From NCBI RefSeq assembly GCF_017995515.1, contig NZ_JAGOIT010000029.1:1-36886 (forward strand): 36,886 nt of DNA, given 5' to 3'. Shown here piece after piece: positions 7,191 to 17,459 of the stretch. The position numbers and the translations under genes were made by a program. Positions within the stretch are counted from its first letter, which is position 1; every line of letters begins with the position of its first letter. The notes under the pieces were generated by a model, which ran no database searches, had not been told where the DNA came from, and saw nothing but the letters and a program-made list of their open reading frames with translations. The DNA comes from Propionivibrio sp. GTDB lineage: Bacteria > Pseudomonadota > Gammaproteobacteria > Burkholderiales > Rhodocyclaceae.

Positions 7191-7235
7191 GGACAGGGGC
7201 GTCGCCGCAATAAGCACATCAACACAGGAGGCTGG

Positions 7236-8252
7236 GTGAACATCAAGGACGTGGCGCGCATGGCGGGGGTTTCGATCTCGACGGTGTCGCGCGTCATCAA
7301 TCGCTCGGCCTACGTCAACCCCGAGATTGCGCAGGCGGTCGAGAAGGTCATCGCCGAGACCGGCTATCGTCCCAATTCGCTGGCCAAGGAGCTGCTGCGC
7401 AACAAGACGAACACGGTCGGCGTCATGTTGCCGCGTATCGACCTCGGGACCTTCGCCGCAATGTTCGACGGCATCGTGCACGCGCTGAACGAACGTGGTT
7501 ACGGCGTGATGCTGGCGAACACGCGCGACGAGTTCGCGGAAGAATTGCGCTACATGGACCTCTTCTACGAGAAGCGCGTCGATGGCGTGCTGTTCTTCGG
7601 CACTGGCGAGAACCACGGCTACCTGCCGGCGATCGCCAAGCTGCGCGCGCCGGTCGTCGTCGTCGGGCAAACCGGTGCCTACCTCGGCTGCTCTTCGGTG
7701 TTTCTCGATAGTTTCAACGCCGCGAAGGCGATGGTCGGGCATCTCATCGCGCTTGGGCACCGGCGCATCGGCTGCCTCGCCGTGCCGGACCACGACGTGA
7801 ATGTCGGCATCGAACGCAAGCGCGGCTACCTCGCCGCCTTGGCCGAGCACGGCATCGAATTCGATCCGGCGCTGCTCGTCGTCGGCACCTTAGAATACGT
7901 CTCCGGCGAGGAGGGGGCCAAGGCCTTGATGAGCTGCGCGGGCGGGCCGCCGACGGCGGTCTTCACCGTCACCGACCGTCTCGCCGTCGCCGTCGCCGGC
8001 TGGCTGCTGCGCAACGGCTACCATGTGCCAGACGACGTCTCCGTCGCCTGCGTCGACGACCCGGCGCTTCTTTCCTACTCCTACCCGTCGATCACGACGA
8101 TGAGCTTCGACTACCGGTTGACCGGGATGCGCGCAGGGCAACTCCTGATCGACGCCATCGAAGGCGTACAGGGCGGTCTGGTGACCGAGGTCGTCATGCC
8201 CTACACCTTGCAGTCGCGCGACAGCACGCGCGCATTGAAAACGGAGCACTGA
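7236..8252 (+). CDS. LacI-family transcriptional regulator of nucleoside genes
   Basis: This is a 338-residue repressor-type protein. An N-terminal helix-turn-helix (NIKDVARMAGVSISTVSRVI, residues 2-21) and hinge (about 45-60) lead into a periplasmic-binding-protein-like effector domain (VGVMLPR to the end), ending in the usual SRDSTR. The frame is open further upstream, but the GTG at 7236 with AGGAG five bases before it gives the canonical VNIKDVA start. It stands at the head of a rightward nucleoside catabolism operon and divergent from add, so a nucleoside or purine base is the likely effector, by analogy with CytR and PurR of the same family. The next gene starts three bases after the stop. 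Confidence 0.9.
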   Translation: MNIKDVARMAGVSISTVSRVINRSAYVNPEIAQAVEKVIAETGYRPNSLAKELLRNKTNTVGVMLPRIDLGTFAAMFDGIVHALNERGYGVMLANTRDEFAEELRYMDLFYEKRVDGVLFFGTGENHGYLPAIAKLRAPVVVVGQTGAYLGCSSVFLDSFNAAKAMVGHLIALGHRRIGCLAVPDHDVNVGIERKRGYLAALAEHGIEFDPALLVVGTLEYVSGEEGAKALMSCAGGPPTAVFTVTDRLAVAVAGWLLRNGYHVPDDVSVACVDDPALLSYSYPSITTMSFDYRLTGMRAGQLLIDAIEGVQGGLVTEVVMPYTLQSRDSTRALKTEH

Positions 8253-8255
8253 ACC

Positions 8256-8876
8256 ATGTTCTACGGCATTTCCTGGATCGAGTGGTTTGGCTACGCGGCG
8301 TCGGTCGTCGTCGCCATCTCGCTGACCATGAGCTCGATCGTCAAGCTGCGCTGGCTCAATCTCACCGGCGCGATGATGTTCTCGACCTATGGCTTCATCA
8401 TCGGTGCGCTGCCGGTCGGCTTTCTCAACCTCTTCATCGTCGTCATCAACATCGTCTATCTGGTGCGCATGTATCGCGAGAAGGACGACTTCCGGATCAT
8501 GCGCTGGTCGGGCGAGGCCGAGTATTTGCGGCATTTTCTCGATTTCCATCGCGTGGACATCGAGCGTTTTTTCCCGCGTCTCGACGTTTCAAGTTTCGAC
8601 GGGCGCCACGTCTTCTTCCTCGTCAAGAACGCCGCGCCGATCGGCCTGCTGCTCGGCCGCCAGCCCGAGAACGGCTGCTTCCTGATCGAGCTGGACTATG
8701 TCGGACCGCAGTTCCGCGACTTCAAGATGGGCTCGTTCCTCTATGAGAAGAACGACTTTTTCCGCCAACAGGGCTATTCGACGCTGAAGGCGCCGGTAAC
8801 CGGCAGCCACCATGATGCGTATCTCGCGCGCATGGGTTTTGCGCGGCAGGGCGACTACTTCGTCAAGGCGCTTTGA
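8256..8876 (+). CDS. YgjV-like membrane protein with a GNAT-like C-terminal domain
   Basis: This 206-residue protein has two parts. Residues 9-72 form three membrane helices (FGYAASVVVAISLTMSS, then LNLTGAMMFSTYGFIIGA, then GFLNLFIVVINIVYLV) resembling the inner-membrane YgjV family. Residues 80-206 form a soluble domain resembling small GNAT acetyltransferases, ending in a typical GNAT-like tail (HHDAYLARMGFARQGDYFVK). No catalytic assignment can be made by eye. The ATG lies three bases after the regulator stop, so it is co-expressed with it. A weak promoter follows before the phosphorylase gene. Its place inside a nucleoside operon is unexplained; a role in sensing, transport or modification of a nucleoside-related compound is only a guess. 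Confidence 0.75.
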   Translation: MFYGISWIEWFGYAASVVVAISLTMSSIVKLRWLNLTGAMMFSTYGFIIGALPVGFLNLFIVVINIVYLVRMYREKDDFRIMRWSGEAEYLRHFLDFHRVDIERFFPRLDVSSFDGRHVFFLVKNAAPIGLLLGRQPENGCFLIELDYVGPQFRDFKMGSFLYEKNDFFRQQGYSTLKAPVTGSHHDAYLARMGFARQGDYFVKAL

Positions 8877-8883
8877 TTTTTCT

Positions 8884-8911
8884 TTGAATTGGCCTGGATC
8901 GCTGCTACAAA
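8884..8911 (+). promoter_or_regulatory. Possible internal promoter before the phosphorylase gene
   Basis: TTGAAT (8884-8889), a 16-base spacer and TACAAA (8906-8911) match the sigma-70 consensus at four of six positions each. They lie in the 62-base gap before the phosphorylase ATG at 8939. Weak, given by inspection only. Confidence 0.25.
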
Positions 8912-8938
8912 AGAGAATCGGAACGGGAGGGGGAAACA

Positions 8939-9769
8939 ATGATAGGGATGTTTGAAAAACTCGAAGAAACGGTCGCCTTCGTGCGCCAGCGGACGGTGTC
9001 GCGGCCGACCGTCGGCGTGATCCTGGGCTCGGGATTGGGACAACTCGTCGAACGCATGGAAGACACGATCGCGATCGACTACCGCGACGTGCCGCATTTC
9101 CCTGCGCCGACCGTCGCCGGCCACGCCGGACGGATGGTGTTCGGACGCATCGGCAGCGTCGACGTCGTCGCCATGCAGGGGCGCTTCCACTACTACGAAG
9201 GCCACGACATGCGCACGGTGGCGTACCCGACGGCCTTCATGCAGCAGTTCGGCGTGCGCACGCTGATCGTCAGCAACTCGGCGGGCGGCATCAATCGCGA
9301 TTTCACGCCGGGCGACCTGATGCTGATTACCGATCACATCAACCTGTTCGCGACCAACCCGCTGATCGGCCTCAACGACGAGCGCCTCGGCCCGCGGTTT
9401 CCGGACATGACCGATGGCTACAGCCCGCTCCTGATCAAAGTCGCCGATTCGGCGGCCGGCGAACTGGGCATGACTTTCCGGCGCGGCGTCTATGCCGGCC
9501 TCTCGGGGCCGTGCTATGAAACGGCAGCCGAGATACGCTATCTTGAGGCGATCGGCGCCGACGCGGTCGGCATGTCGACGGTGCCGGAAGTCATCGCCGC
9601 GCGTTATCTCGGACTGGAGGTGCTCGGCATCTCGTGCATCACCAACATGGCGACCGGCATCGCCACCGTGAAGCACGCGCACGAGGAAGTCGTGCGCATC
9701 GCCAACGAGGCGTCCGAACGTTTCTGCACCGTCGTTGCCGCGACCATCGCCAGGCTCGGGGAGGACTGA
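8939..9769 (+). CDS. punA: Purine nucleoside phosphorylase (trimeric, 6-oxopurine type)
   Basis: The enzyme cleaves inosine, guanosine and their deoxy forms with phosphate to a base and (deoxy)ribose-1-phosphate. The 276 residues show the trimeric PNP features: phosphate-binding GSGLG (30-34), GHAG (61-64), QGRFHYYEGH (80-89), SNSAGGIN (112-119), GPCYET (190-195) and the TNMATG loop. Glu194 and Asn236 match the human Glu201/Asn243 pair that selects 6-oxopurines. Adenosine should therefore be a poor substrate, which fits with Add being encoded next door. GGGAGG precedes the ATG. The stop is one base before the ABC ATPase ATG. The symbol follows the trimeric family; the hexameric E. coli DeoD is unrelated in sequence. 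Confidence 0.93.
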   Translation: MIGMFEKLEETVAFVRQRTVSRPTVGVILGSGLGQLVERMEDTIAIDYRDVPHFPAPTVAGHAGRMVFGRIGSVDVVAMQGRFHYYEGHDMRTVAYPTAFMQQFGVRTLIVSNSAGGINRDFTPGDLMLITDHINLFATNPLIGLNDERLGPRFPDMTDGYSPLLIKVADSAAGELGMTFRRGVYAGLSGPCYETAAEIRYLEAIGADAVGMSTVPEVIAARYLGLEVLGISCITNMATGIATVKHAHEEVVRIANEASERFCTVVAATIARLGED

Positions 9770-9770
9770 G

Positions 9771-11303
9771 ATGTCCGACACCGACCTGGTCGTTGAAATG
9801 CTCGGCATCCGCAAAGAGTTTCCGGGCATCGTCGCCAACGACGACATCACGCTCTGCCTCAGGAAGGGCGAAGTGCACGCGCTGCTCGGCGAGAACGGCG
9901 CCGGCAAGTCGACGCTGATGAGCATCCTCTTCGGCCTGTACCAGCCGGATGCCGGCAAGATCCGCATTCGCGGCAAGGACGTGCGCATCGACAACCCGAA
10001 CATCGCCAACGATCTCGGCATCGGCATGGTGCACCAGCACTTCAAGCTGGTGCACAACTTCACGGTGACCGAGAACATCGTGCTCGGCATCGAGCCGACC
10101 GCCGGCCTCGTGCTCAGCCTGAAGGAAGCATCGCAGCGCATCAAGACGCTGTCGCAGCAGTACGGCCTCAACGTCGAGCCCGACGCGCGCATTGAGGACA
10201 TCTCGGTCGGTATGCAGCAGCGGGTGGAAATCCTGAAAATGCTCTACCGCAACGCCGAAGTGCTGATCTTCGACGAGCCGACGGCGGTGCTGACGCCACA
10301 GGAAATCCAGGACCTCTTGAAGATCATGCGCAACCTGATCGACGAGGGCAAGTCGATCATCCTGATCACGCACAAGCTGCGCGAGATCAAGGCCATCGCT
10401 GACCGCTGCACGGTGATCCGGCGCGGCAAGTACGTCGGTACCGTCGAGGTCAAGGACACCGACGAGGCGCGCATGGCCGAGATGATGGTCGGGCGCCAGG
10501 TCAGCTTTAAAGTGGAAAAATCGGCGCGCGAGCCCGGAGACGTGATCCTCTCGCTGCGCAACCTGCGCATCCCCTGCCGGCGCAAGGGCGACCCGATCCT
10601 GATCGACGCGCTCGACATCCGCGCCGGCGAGATCGTCGGCGTCGCCGGCGTCGAGGGCAACGGGCAGACGGAGCTCATCGAGGCGCTCACCGGCCTGCGT
10701 CGCATCGAGTCCGGCAGCATGGTGCTCTCCGGCAAGGACATCACCAATGCGTCGATCCGCACGCGCAACGAAAGCGGCCTCGCGCACATCCCGGAGGACC
10801 GCCAGAAGCGCGGCCTGGTGCTCGACTACACGCTGGAAGAGAACTTCATCCTCAAGAACCACCGCGACGAGCCCTATTCGAGCGGTGGTTTTCTCCATCC
10901 GGAGGCCATTCGCGCGCACGCCGACAAGGTGATCGCCGCCTTCGACGTGCGTTCCGGCGAGGGCGCGGTGTCCAAGGCGCGCGACATGTCCGGCGGCAAC
11001 CAGCAGAAGGCGATCATCGGCCGCGAGTTCGACCAGAACCCGAATCTCCTGATCGCCGTGCAGCCGACGCGCGGGCTCGACGTCGGCAGCATCGAGTACA
11101 TCCACAAGCGCCTGATCGAGCAGCGCGACTCGGGCAAGGCGGTGCTGCTCGTCTCGCTCGAACTCGACGAGATCCTCGACCTGTCCGACCGCATCGCCGT
11201 CCTCAGTAACGGCGCGATCGTCGGCATCGTCGACGCAGCGAAGACCAACGAAAAGGAAATCGGGCTGATGATGACCGGGGTCAGGAAGGAGAAGGCAGCA
11301 TGA
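9771..11303 (+). CDS. Nucleoside ABC importer, duplicated ATP-binding subunit
   Basis: This is a 510-residue ATPase with two fused nucleotide-binding domains, as in simple-sugar and BMP-type nucleoside importers. The first half has Walker A GENGAGKST, Walker B VLIFDEPTA and an atypical signature (SVGMQQR). The second half has a divergent Walker A (GVEGNGQTE), the signature MSGGNQQK and Walker B LLIAVQPTRGLD with Gln in place of the catalytic Glu, a pattern usual for this family. The frame is open upstream, but the ATG at 9771 with GGGGAGGA before it follows the PNP stop directly. The gene overlaps the first permease by ATGA. With two permeases and a BMP binding protein in the same operon, the substrate is most likely purine and pyrimidine nucleosides. 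Confidence 0.92.
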   Translation: MSDTDLVVEMLGIRKEFPGIVANDDITLCLRKGEVHALLGENGAGKSTLMSILFGLYQPDAGKIRIRGKDVRIDNPNIANDLGIGMVHQHFKLVHNFTVTENIVLGIEPTAGLVLSLKEASQRIKTLSQQYGLNVEPDARIEDISVGMQQRVEILKMLYRNAEVLIFDEPTAVLTPQEIQDLLKIMRNLIDEGKSIILITHKLREIKAIADRCTVIRRGKYVGTVEVKDTDEARMAEMMVGRQVSFKVEKSAREPGDVILSLRNLRIPCRRKGDPILIDALDIRAGEIVGVAGVEGNGQTELIEALTGLRRIESGSMVLSGKDITNASIRTRNESGLAHIPEDRQKRGLVLDYTLEENFILKNHRDEPYSSGGFLHPEAIRAHADKVIAAFDVRSGEGAVSKARDMSGGNQQKAIIGREFDQNPNLLIAVQPTRGLDVGSIEYIHKRLIEQRDSGKAVLLVSLELDEILDLSDRIAVLSNGAIVGIVDAAKTNEKEIGLMMTGVRKEKAA

Positions 11304-12349
11304 GACTGCGCATCAACGGGGAGTTTGTGGTTGGCGTCGTCGCCGTCATCCTCGGCCTCATCGCCGGGGCGCTGCTGATGGTGGCGACCGGCAACGACGC
11401 GATGGAGGGCTACGAGTTCCTCTTCAAGGGTGGGCTGATGAACCTGGAGCGCGTCGGCAATACGCTGGCGACGGCGACGCCGCTCATCCTGACCGGCCTG
11501 TCGGTCGCCTTCGCGTTCCGCACCGGCCTCTTCAACATCGGCACGCCGGGACAGGTGCTGATCGGCGGTGTCATGGCGACGGTCGTCGGGCTGCTCGTCG
11601 ATGTGCCGAAGCCACTGCTGCTGATGCTGACGACGATGGCGGCCATCGCCGGCGGCGCGCTGTGGGGCGTCATTCCCGGCATCCTCAAGGCGCGCTTCAA
11701 CGTGCATGAGGTGGTGTCCGGGATCATGATGAACTGGATCGCCTACTGGATCACCTACTACCTGATGCCGGCGTATTTCAAGGGCGCCTACGAGACCGAA
11801 ACGCGCTATATCCCGGAAGCCGCCTCGCTCAAGGTGTCGTGGCTCACCTCGCTGTTCGCCGGTTCGTACATCAACATCGGGCTCTTCCTCGCCGTCATCG
11901 CCGTCATCATCGTCGGCGTCGTGCTCGAACGCACGGTGCTCGGCTACCAGCTCAAGGCCGTCGGCTTCAACCGCTTTGCCGCCGAGTACGCGGGCATCTC
12001 AGTCAATCGCAACATCGTGCTCTCGATGATGATCGCCGGCGCGCTCTCGGGCTTGGGCGGCGCGGCGATCTACACGGGCTACGCCTCGTCGATGCAGATC
12101 GGCGTCATGCCGAGCCAGGGCTTCGACGGCATCGCGGTCGCGCTGCTTGGCGCCAATACGCCGGTCGGCGTCGTCGGCGCGGCGCTCTTCTTCGGCGTCC
12201 TGCAATCGGGCAAGGGCTTCATGAACGCGATGACCGACATCCCGCCGGAGATCGGCGACACGATCATCGCCAGCATCATCTACTTCGCCGCGACCAGCGT
12301 CCTCATCCGCAACCTGATCGAACGCGCCCGCCGGCGCTTCGCGAAGTGA
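11300..12349 (+). CDS. Nucleoside ABC importer permease 1
   Basis: A 349-residue integral membrane subunit of the branched-chain/ribose-type permease superfamily that forms half of the transport channel. There are about eight to ten hydrophobic helices, starting with VVGVVAVILGLIAGALLMVA. Conserved blocks such as FNIGTPGQVLIGG, VHEVVSGIMMNWIA and GYQLKAVGFNRFAAEYAGI are typical of the permease partner of BMP-type binding proteins. Its ATG overlaps the ATPase stop (ATGA), so translation is coupled. Permease 2 follows after ten bases. It resembles the larger of the two permeases in Bacillus YufNOPQ-type guanosine/nucleoside importers. Confidence 0.9.
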   Translation: MRLRINGEFVVGVVAVILGLIAGALLMVATGNDAMEGYEFLFKGGLMNLERVGNTLATATPLILTGLSVAFAFRTGLFNIGTPGQVLIGGVMATVVGLLVDVPKPLLLMLTTMAAIAGGALWGVIPGILKARFNVHEVVSGIMMNWIAYWITYYLMPAYFKGAYETETRYIPEAASLKVSWLTSLFAGSYINIGLFLAVIAVIIVGVVLERTVLGYQLKAVGFNRFAAEYAGISVNRNIVLSMMIAGALSGLGGAAIYTGYASSMQIGVMPSQGFDGIAVALLGANTPVGVVGAALFFGVLQSGKGFMNAMTDIPPEIGDTIIASIIYFAATSVLIRNLIERARRRFAK

Positions 12350-12359
12350 GGTTTCAGCC

Positions 12360-13307
12360 ATGTGGAATACGATCGTTCATATCTTCCCCTACGCCATCGC
12401 GCTGGCCATGCCGCTGCTGATTACTTCGCTCGGCGGCCTGTTCAGCGAGCGCAGCGGCGTCGTCAATATCGGGCTCGAAGGGCTCATGGTCGTCGGCGGC
12501 TTCGCCAGCGCGGCGGCGACCGTCGGGCTCGAACCGAGCCTCGGCGGCGCGGCGATCTGGGTCAGTCTCCTCGTCGCCATGGTCATCGGCGCGCTGTTCT
12601 CGGTCCTGCATGCGTTCGCCAGCATCAACCTGAACGCCAACCAGGTGATCAGCGGCACGGCGATCAACATGATCGCCGGCGCCGTCACCGTCTTCCTCGC
12701 GCGCACCATCACCGGCTCGGGCAACATCCAGCTGACGAACGGCATCCCGCGCTTCGACGTGCCCTTCCTCGTCGACATCCCGCTCCTCGGCAAGCTGTTC
12801 TTCTACCAGACCTACGGGACGACCTGGCTGATCCTGGCGATCCTCGCGCTCGGCGCCTTCGTGCTCTACAAGACGGCATTCGGCCTGCGCCTGCGCGCCT
12901 GCGGCGAACATCCGCATGCCGCCGACGCGGCCGGTATCAACGTCTTCAAGGTGCGCTACGGCGCCGTGATGATCTCCGGCGCGCTCGCCGGGCTGGGCGG
13001 CGCGACGATCCTCGTCACCTACTCGGGCGAGTTCAGCGGCTCGGTCGCCGGCATGGGTTTCCTCGCGCTGGCGGCGCTGATCTTCGGCCAGTGGAAACCG
13101 CTCGGCGTGCTCGGTGCGACCTTCTTCTTCGGCTTTGCCGCGACGCTCGCCAACGCCTCGCAGGCCGAGCCGGCGCTGCAGGCGATCCCCGAGGTCATCC
13201 TCAAGGTCTTCCCCTACGTGGTCACGCTGCTCGCGCTGATCCTCTTCTCCAAATCGACACAGGCGCCGCGCGCAGCCGGCGAACCGTTCGAAAAAGGCAA
13301 ACGCTAA
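12360..13307 (+). CDS. Nucleoside ABC importer permease 2
   Basis: A 315-residue permease, the second half of the importer channel. Hydrophobic helices run throughout. Family blocks include GGLFSERSGVVNIGLEGLM near residues 23-41, NLNANQVISGTAINM, GLRLRACGEHPHAADAAGI, and a late GQWKPLGVLGA. The FSERSGVVNIGLEG motif is shared by the smaller permease of this transporter type. It begins ten bases after permease 1, and deoC begins 15 bases after its stop. The charged tail after the last helix is cytoplasmic by prediction. Confidence 0.9.
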   Translation: MWNTIVHIFPYAIALAMPLLITSLGGLFSERSGVVNIGLEGLMVVGGFASAAATVGLEPSLGGAAIWVSLLVAMVIGALFSVLHAFASINLNANQVISGTAINMIAGAVTVFLARTITGSGNIQLTNGIPRFDVPFLVDIPLLGKLFFYQTYGTTWLILAILALGAFVLYKTAFGLRLRACGEHPHAADAAGINVFKVRYGAVMISGALAGLGGATILVTYSGEFSGSVAGMGFLALAALIFGQWKPLGVLGATFFFGFAATLANASQAEPALQAIPEVILKVFPYVVTLLALILFSKSTQAPRAAGEPFEKGKR

Positions 13308-13322
13308 CTTCAAGGGCACCCC

Positions 13323-13985
13323 ATGAAACTCAATCAATACATCGACCACACGATCCTCAAGGCCAACGCGACCGAAAGCGACGTCGCGCAACTGTGCGAA
13401 GAAGCGCGCCAGCACGAGTTCTTCTCGGTTTGTATCAACTCCGCTTGGGTGCCGACGGCGCGCAAATTGCTCGCCGGTTCGCCGGTCAAGGTCTGTTCGG
13501 TGATCGGCTTCCCGCTCGGCGCCATGTCGACGGCGGCCAAGGTCTTCGAGGCCAAGCAGGCGGCAGACGACGGCGCCGACGAGATCGACATGGTGATCAA
13601 CGTCGGCTGGCTCAAGGACGGCAAGGATGACGCCGTGCGCGAGGAAATCCGCGCGATCAAGACGGCGATTGGTGCGCGTGTGCTCAAGGTCATCATCGAA
13701 ACCTGCTACCTGAGCGATGCGGAGAAGGTACGTGCGTGCGAGCTTTCGGTCGCGGCCGGCGCCGACTTCGTCAAGACCTCGACCGGTTTCGGCACTGGCG
13801 GCGCGACGGTCGAAGACGTCAAGCTGATGCTCGACACGGTTCAAGGCAAGGCCAGGGTCAAAGCGTCCGGCGGCGTGCGCGACGCGGAGGCCGCGAAGAA
13901 ATACATCGAAATGGGAGTCATGCGTCTCGGCACGAGCAACGGCATCAAGATCGTCGCGGGCGAGGCAGTTACCGGAGGTTACTGA
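13323..13985 (+). CDS. deoC: Deoxyribose-phosphate aldolase
   Basis: DeoC splits 2-deoxyribose-5-phosphate into acetaldehyde and glyceraldehyde-3-phosphate, the last step of deoxynucleoside breakdown. The 220-residue TIM-barrel protein has the Schiff-base Lys151 in FVKTSTGFGTGG, the second active-site Lys122 in VLKVIIETCYL, and Asp89 in EIDMV. The length is that of the short DeoC type. The preceding gap is 15 bases without a strong ribosome-binding site. The 191 bases after it hold an inverted repeat before deoB. No damage is seen. Confidence 0.95.
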   Translation: MKLNQYIDHTILKANATESDVAQLCEEARQHEFFSVCINSAWVPTARKLLAGSPVKVCSVIGFPLGAMSTAAKVFEAKQAADDGADEIDMVINVGWLKDGKDDAVREEIRAIKTAIGARVLKVIIETCYLSDAEKVRACELSVAAGADFVKTSTGFGTGGATVEDVKLMLDTVQGKARVKASGGVRDAEAAKKYIEMGVMRLGTSNGIKIVAGEAVTGGY

Positions 13986-14009
13986 ATGAACCTGAAAAAC
14001 TCGGTTCTT

Positions 14010-14165
14010 CACCGCAAAGGCGCAAAGATCGCAAAGGTTCGCAAAGAAAATCAAAGCGCTACGCGAACGGCACCTATCTTCCATCGCCACCCACAAGGTG
14101 AATGGTCAAGTACGACCCACCTGTTGTTTCCTTTGCGATCTTTGCGCTTTCGCGCCTTTGCGGTG
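14010..14165. repeat. CRCARAG-type long inverted repeat between deoC and deoB
   Basis: The left arm at 14010-14037 (CACCGCAAAGGCGCAAAG, then ATCGCAAAGG) and the right arm at 14130-14165 are inverted copies. They are identical apart from about eight extra bases in the right arm (GCGCGAAA on its complement). The right arm ends beside GAGG at 14165-14168, the likely ribosome-binding site of deoB. The 92-base centre shows no gene. A related element lies at 34087-34187. Confidence 0.85.
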
Positions 14166-14176
14166 AGGTTTTCAGG

Positions 14177-15364
14177 ATGAACGCTCCCGCAGCATTGGCG
14201 ATCAATCGCGTCTTCGTCATCGTCCTCGACAGTGCCGGCGTCGGCTTCCTGCCCGATGCCGGTGAGTACGGCGACAACGGCGGCGATCTCGGTGCGAACA
14301 CCCTCGGTCACATCGGCGACGCGGTCGGTCTGACCGTGCCGGTGATGGCGTCGCTCGGTCTCGGCCACATCACGCCGATTCGCGGTGTCGAACCGGTGGC
14401 CGCACCGCGCGGCGCGTGGGGCAAGGCCGCTTCGCGCTCGAAGGGCAAGGACACGTCGACCGGCCATTGGGAAATCGCCGGCGTCGTCATGGAGAAGGCG
14501 CTGCCGACCTTCCCGAAGGGCATTCCGCCCGAGATCGTGCAGGCCTTCGAGGCGCGCATTGGACGAAAAACCCTGGCCAACTCGATCGCCTCCGGAACGC
14601 AGATCATTGAAGAGTTCGGCGAGGAACACGTGCGCACCGGCTTCCCGATCGTCTACACCTCGGCCGACTCGGTGTTCCAGATCGCCGCGCACGAGGAGGC
14701 GGTCGGCCTCGACCTGCTCTACGAGTGGTGCCACATCGCGCGCGAGATGCTCGACGTCGGCCGCGTCATCGCGCGCCCGTTCATCGGCGCGCCGGGTAGC
14801 TGGCAGCGCACGGCCAATCGTCACGACTATTCCTTGCAGCCGCCGGGAACGACGATCCTCGACCGCCTTTCGGCCGCCGGGCAGCACGTGGTCAGCGTCG
14901 GCAAGATCTCGGACATCTTCGCCGGGCGAGGCGTCACGGCCAGTCACCCGATCAAGTCGAACGACGAAGGCATTGCGACGACGCTGCGTCTGGCGCAGAC
15001 GTCGGGGCAGGGCCTAGTGTTCACCAATCTCGTCGATTTCGACATGAAGTACGGCCACCGCCGCGACGTGATCGGCTACCAGCAAGCCCTGCAGTCCTTC
15101 GACGCGCAGCTCGCGACGCTGCTGTCGCTCCTGCGCGACGACGAACTGGTGATCATCACGGCCGATCACGGCTGCGACCCGATCTTCAAGGGCACCGACC
15201 ACACGCGCGAGTACATTCCCGTGCTCGTCGCCGGCCCGCGCGTCGTGCCGGGCGATCTGGGCGTGCGCGCCAGTTTCGCCGACATCGCCGCGACGATCGC
15301 CGACCTGCTGCTCAATGAACGCGATGCCGGGAGTTTCGCCCGCGACGTCGTTCGTTCTTATTGA
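14177..15364 (+). CDS. deoB: Phosphopentomutase
   Basis: DeoB moves phosphate between C1 and C5 of ribose and deoxyribose, joining the phosphorylases to DeoC and the pentose phosphate pathway. It belongs to the alkaline phosphatase superfamily. At 395 residues it has the metal-binding Asp18 in VIVLDSAGVG, the phosphothreonine region KGKDTSTGHWE (89-99), NLVDFDMKYGHRRD and the metal-binding ITADHGCDP. The frame continues upstream to 14102, but the ATG at 14177 gives the canonical N-terminus, with GAGG eight bases before it supplied by the edge of the inverted repeat. deoA follows after 163 bases that hold another repeat pair. Confidence 0.94.
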   Translation: MNAPAALAINRVFVIVLDSAGVGFLPDAGEYGDNGGDLGANTLGHIGDAVGLTVPVMASLGLGHITPIRGVEPVAAPRGAWGKAASRSKGKDTSTGHWEIAGVVMEKALPTFPKGIPPEIVQAFEARIGRKTLANSIASGTQIIEEFGEEHVRTGFPIVYTSADSVFQIAAHEEAVGLDLLYEWCHIAREMLDVGRVIARPFIGAPGSWQRTANRHDYSLQPPGTTILDRLSAAGQHVVSVGKISDIFAGRGVTASHPIKSNDEGIATTLRLAQTSGQGLVFTNLVDFDMKYGHRRDVIGYQQALQSFDAQLATLLSLLRDDELVIITADHGCDPIFKGTDHTREYIPVLVAGPRVVPGDLGVRASFADIAATIADLLLNERDAGSFARDVVRSY

Positions 15365-15387
15365 GGCTCGTGAATGTGACTGAGACT

Positions 15388-15477
15388 TCACCACCGCTCG
15401 CCCTGAGCCTGTCGAAGGGCGGGAAGTGCACCCCGAGCGCCTGTTCATGGTTCAACAAGCTCACCACGAACGGTGGA
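15388..15477. repeat. GAGCYTGTYGAA-type REP pair between deoB and deoA
   Basis: A forward unit (CGCCCTGAGCCTGTCGAAGG, ending GCG) lies within 15388-15421, and an inverted unit at about 15443-15477 reads CGTGGTGAGCTTGTTGAACC, then ATG, on the other strand. Stems differ by paired changes (GCCCT/AGGGC against TGGT/ACCA) around a constant TGAGCYTGTYGAA core. The family is widespread between genes in proteobacteria. No gene is seen in the 163-base gap. Confidence 0.85.
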
Positions 15478-15527
15478 AAAGCTCTCTGTGACTTTGCCGA
15501 TCCTCAAAATTACTGAAGAAGAGACTC

Positions 15528-17272
<1,745 letters not shown>

Positions 17273-17282
17273 GAGGTGCAAA

Positions 17283-17363
17283 TGTAGGAGCGCAGCTCGC
17301 TGCGCGATAACGGCGGATTTCCGCGCGGGAGCCGTCGATCGCCGATGAATCGGGCTCCTGCAG
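17283..17363. repeat. GTAGGAGC-type REP pair, locus 3
   Basis: A forward unit at 17283-17308 (TGTAGGAGC, stem GCAGCTCGCTGC, then GCGAT) and an inverted unit at about 17338-17363 (CTGCAGGAGCCCGATTCATC on the other strand) lie between cdd and the binding-protein gene. The bases after it (GGTGGC, then GATGCGTGTTGG) match the linker inside the array at 7083-7109. Confidence 0.85.
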
Positions 17364-17459
17364 GTGGCCGGTGATGCGTGTTGGTTTTTGTATCGACAAA
17401 CCGATCAATGATTTCTGTGTGGTTCTTTGTAGTGTTTCGCTGATAACGAGGAGATGTGA

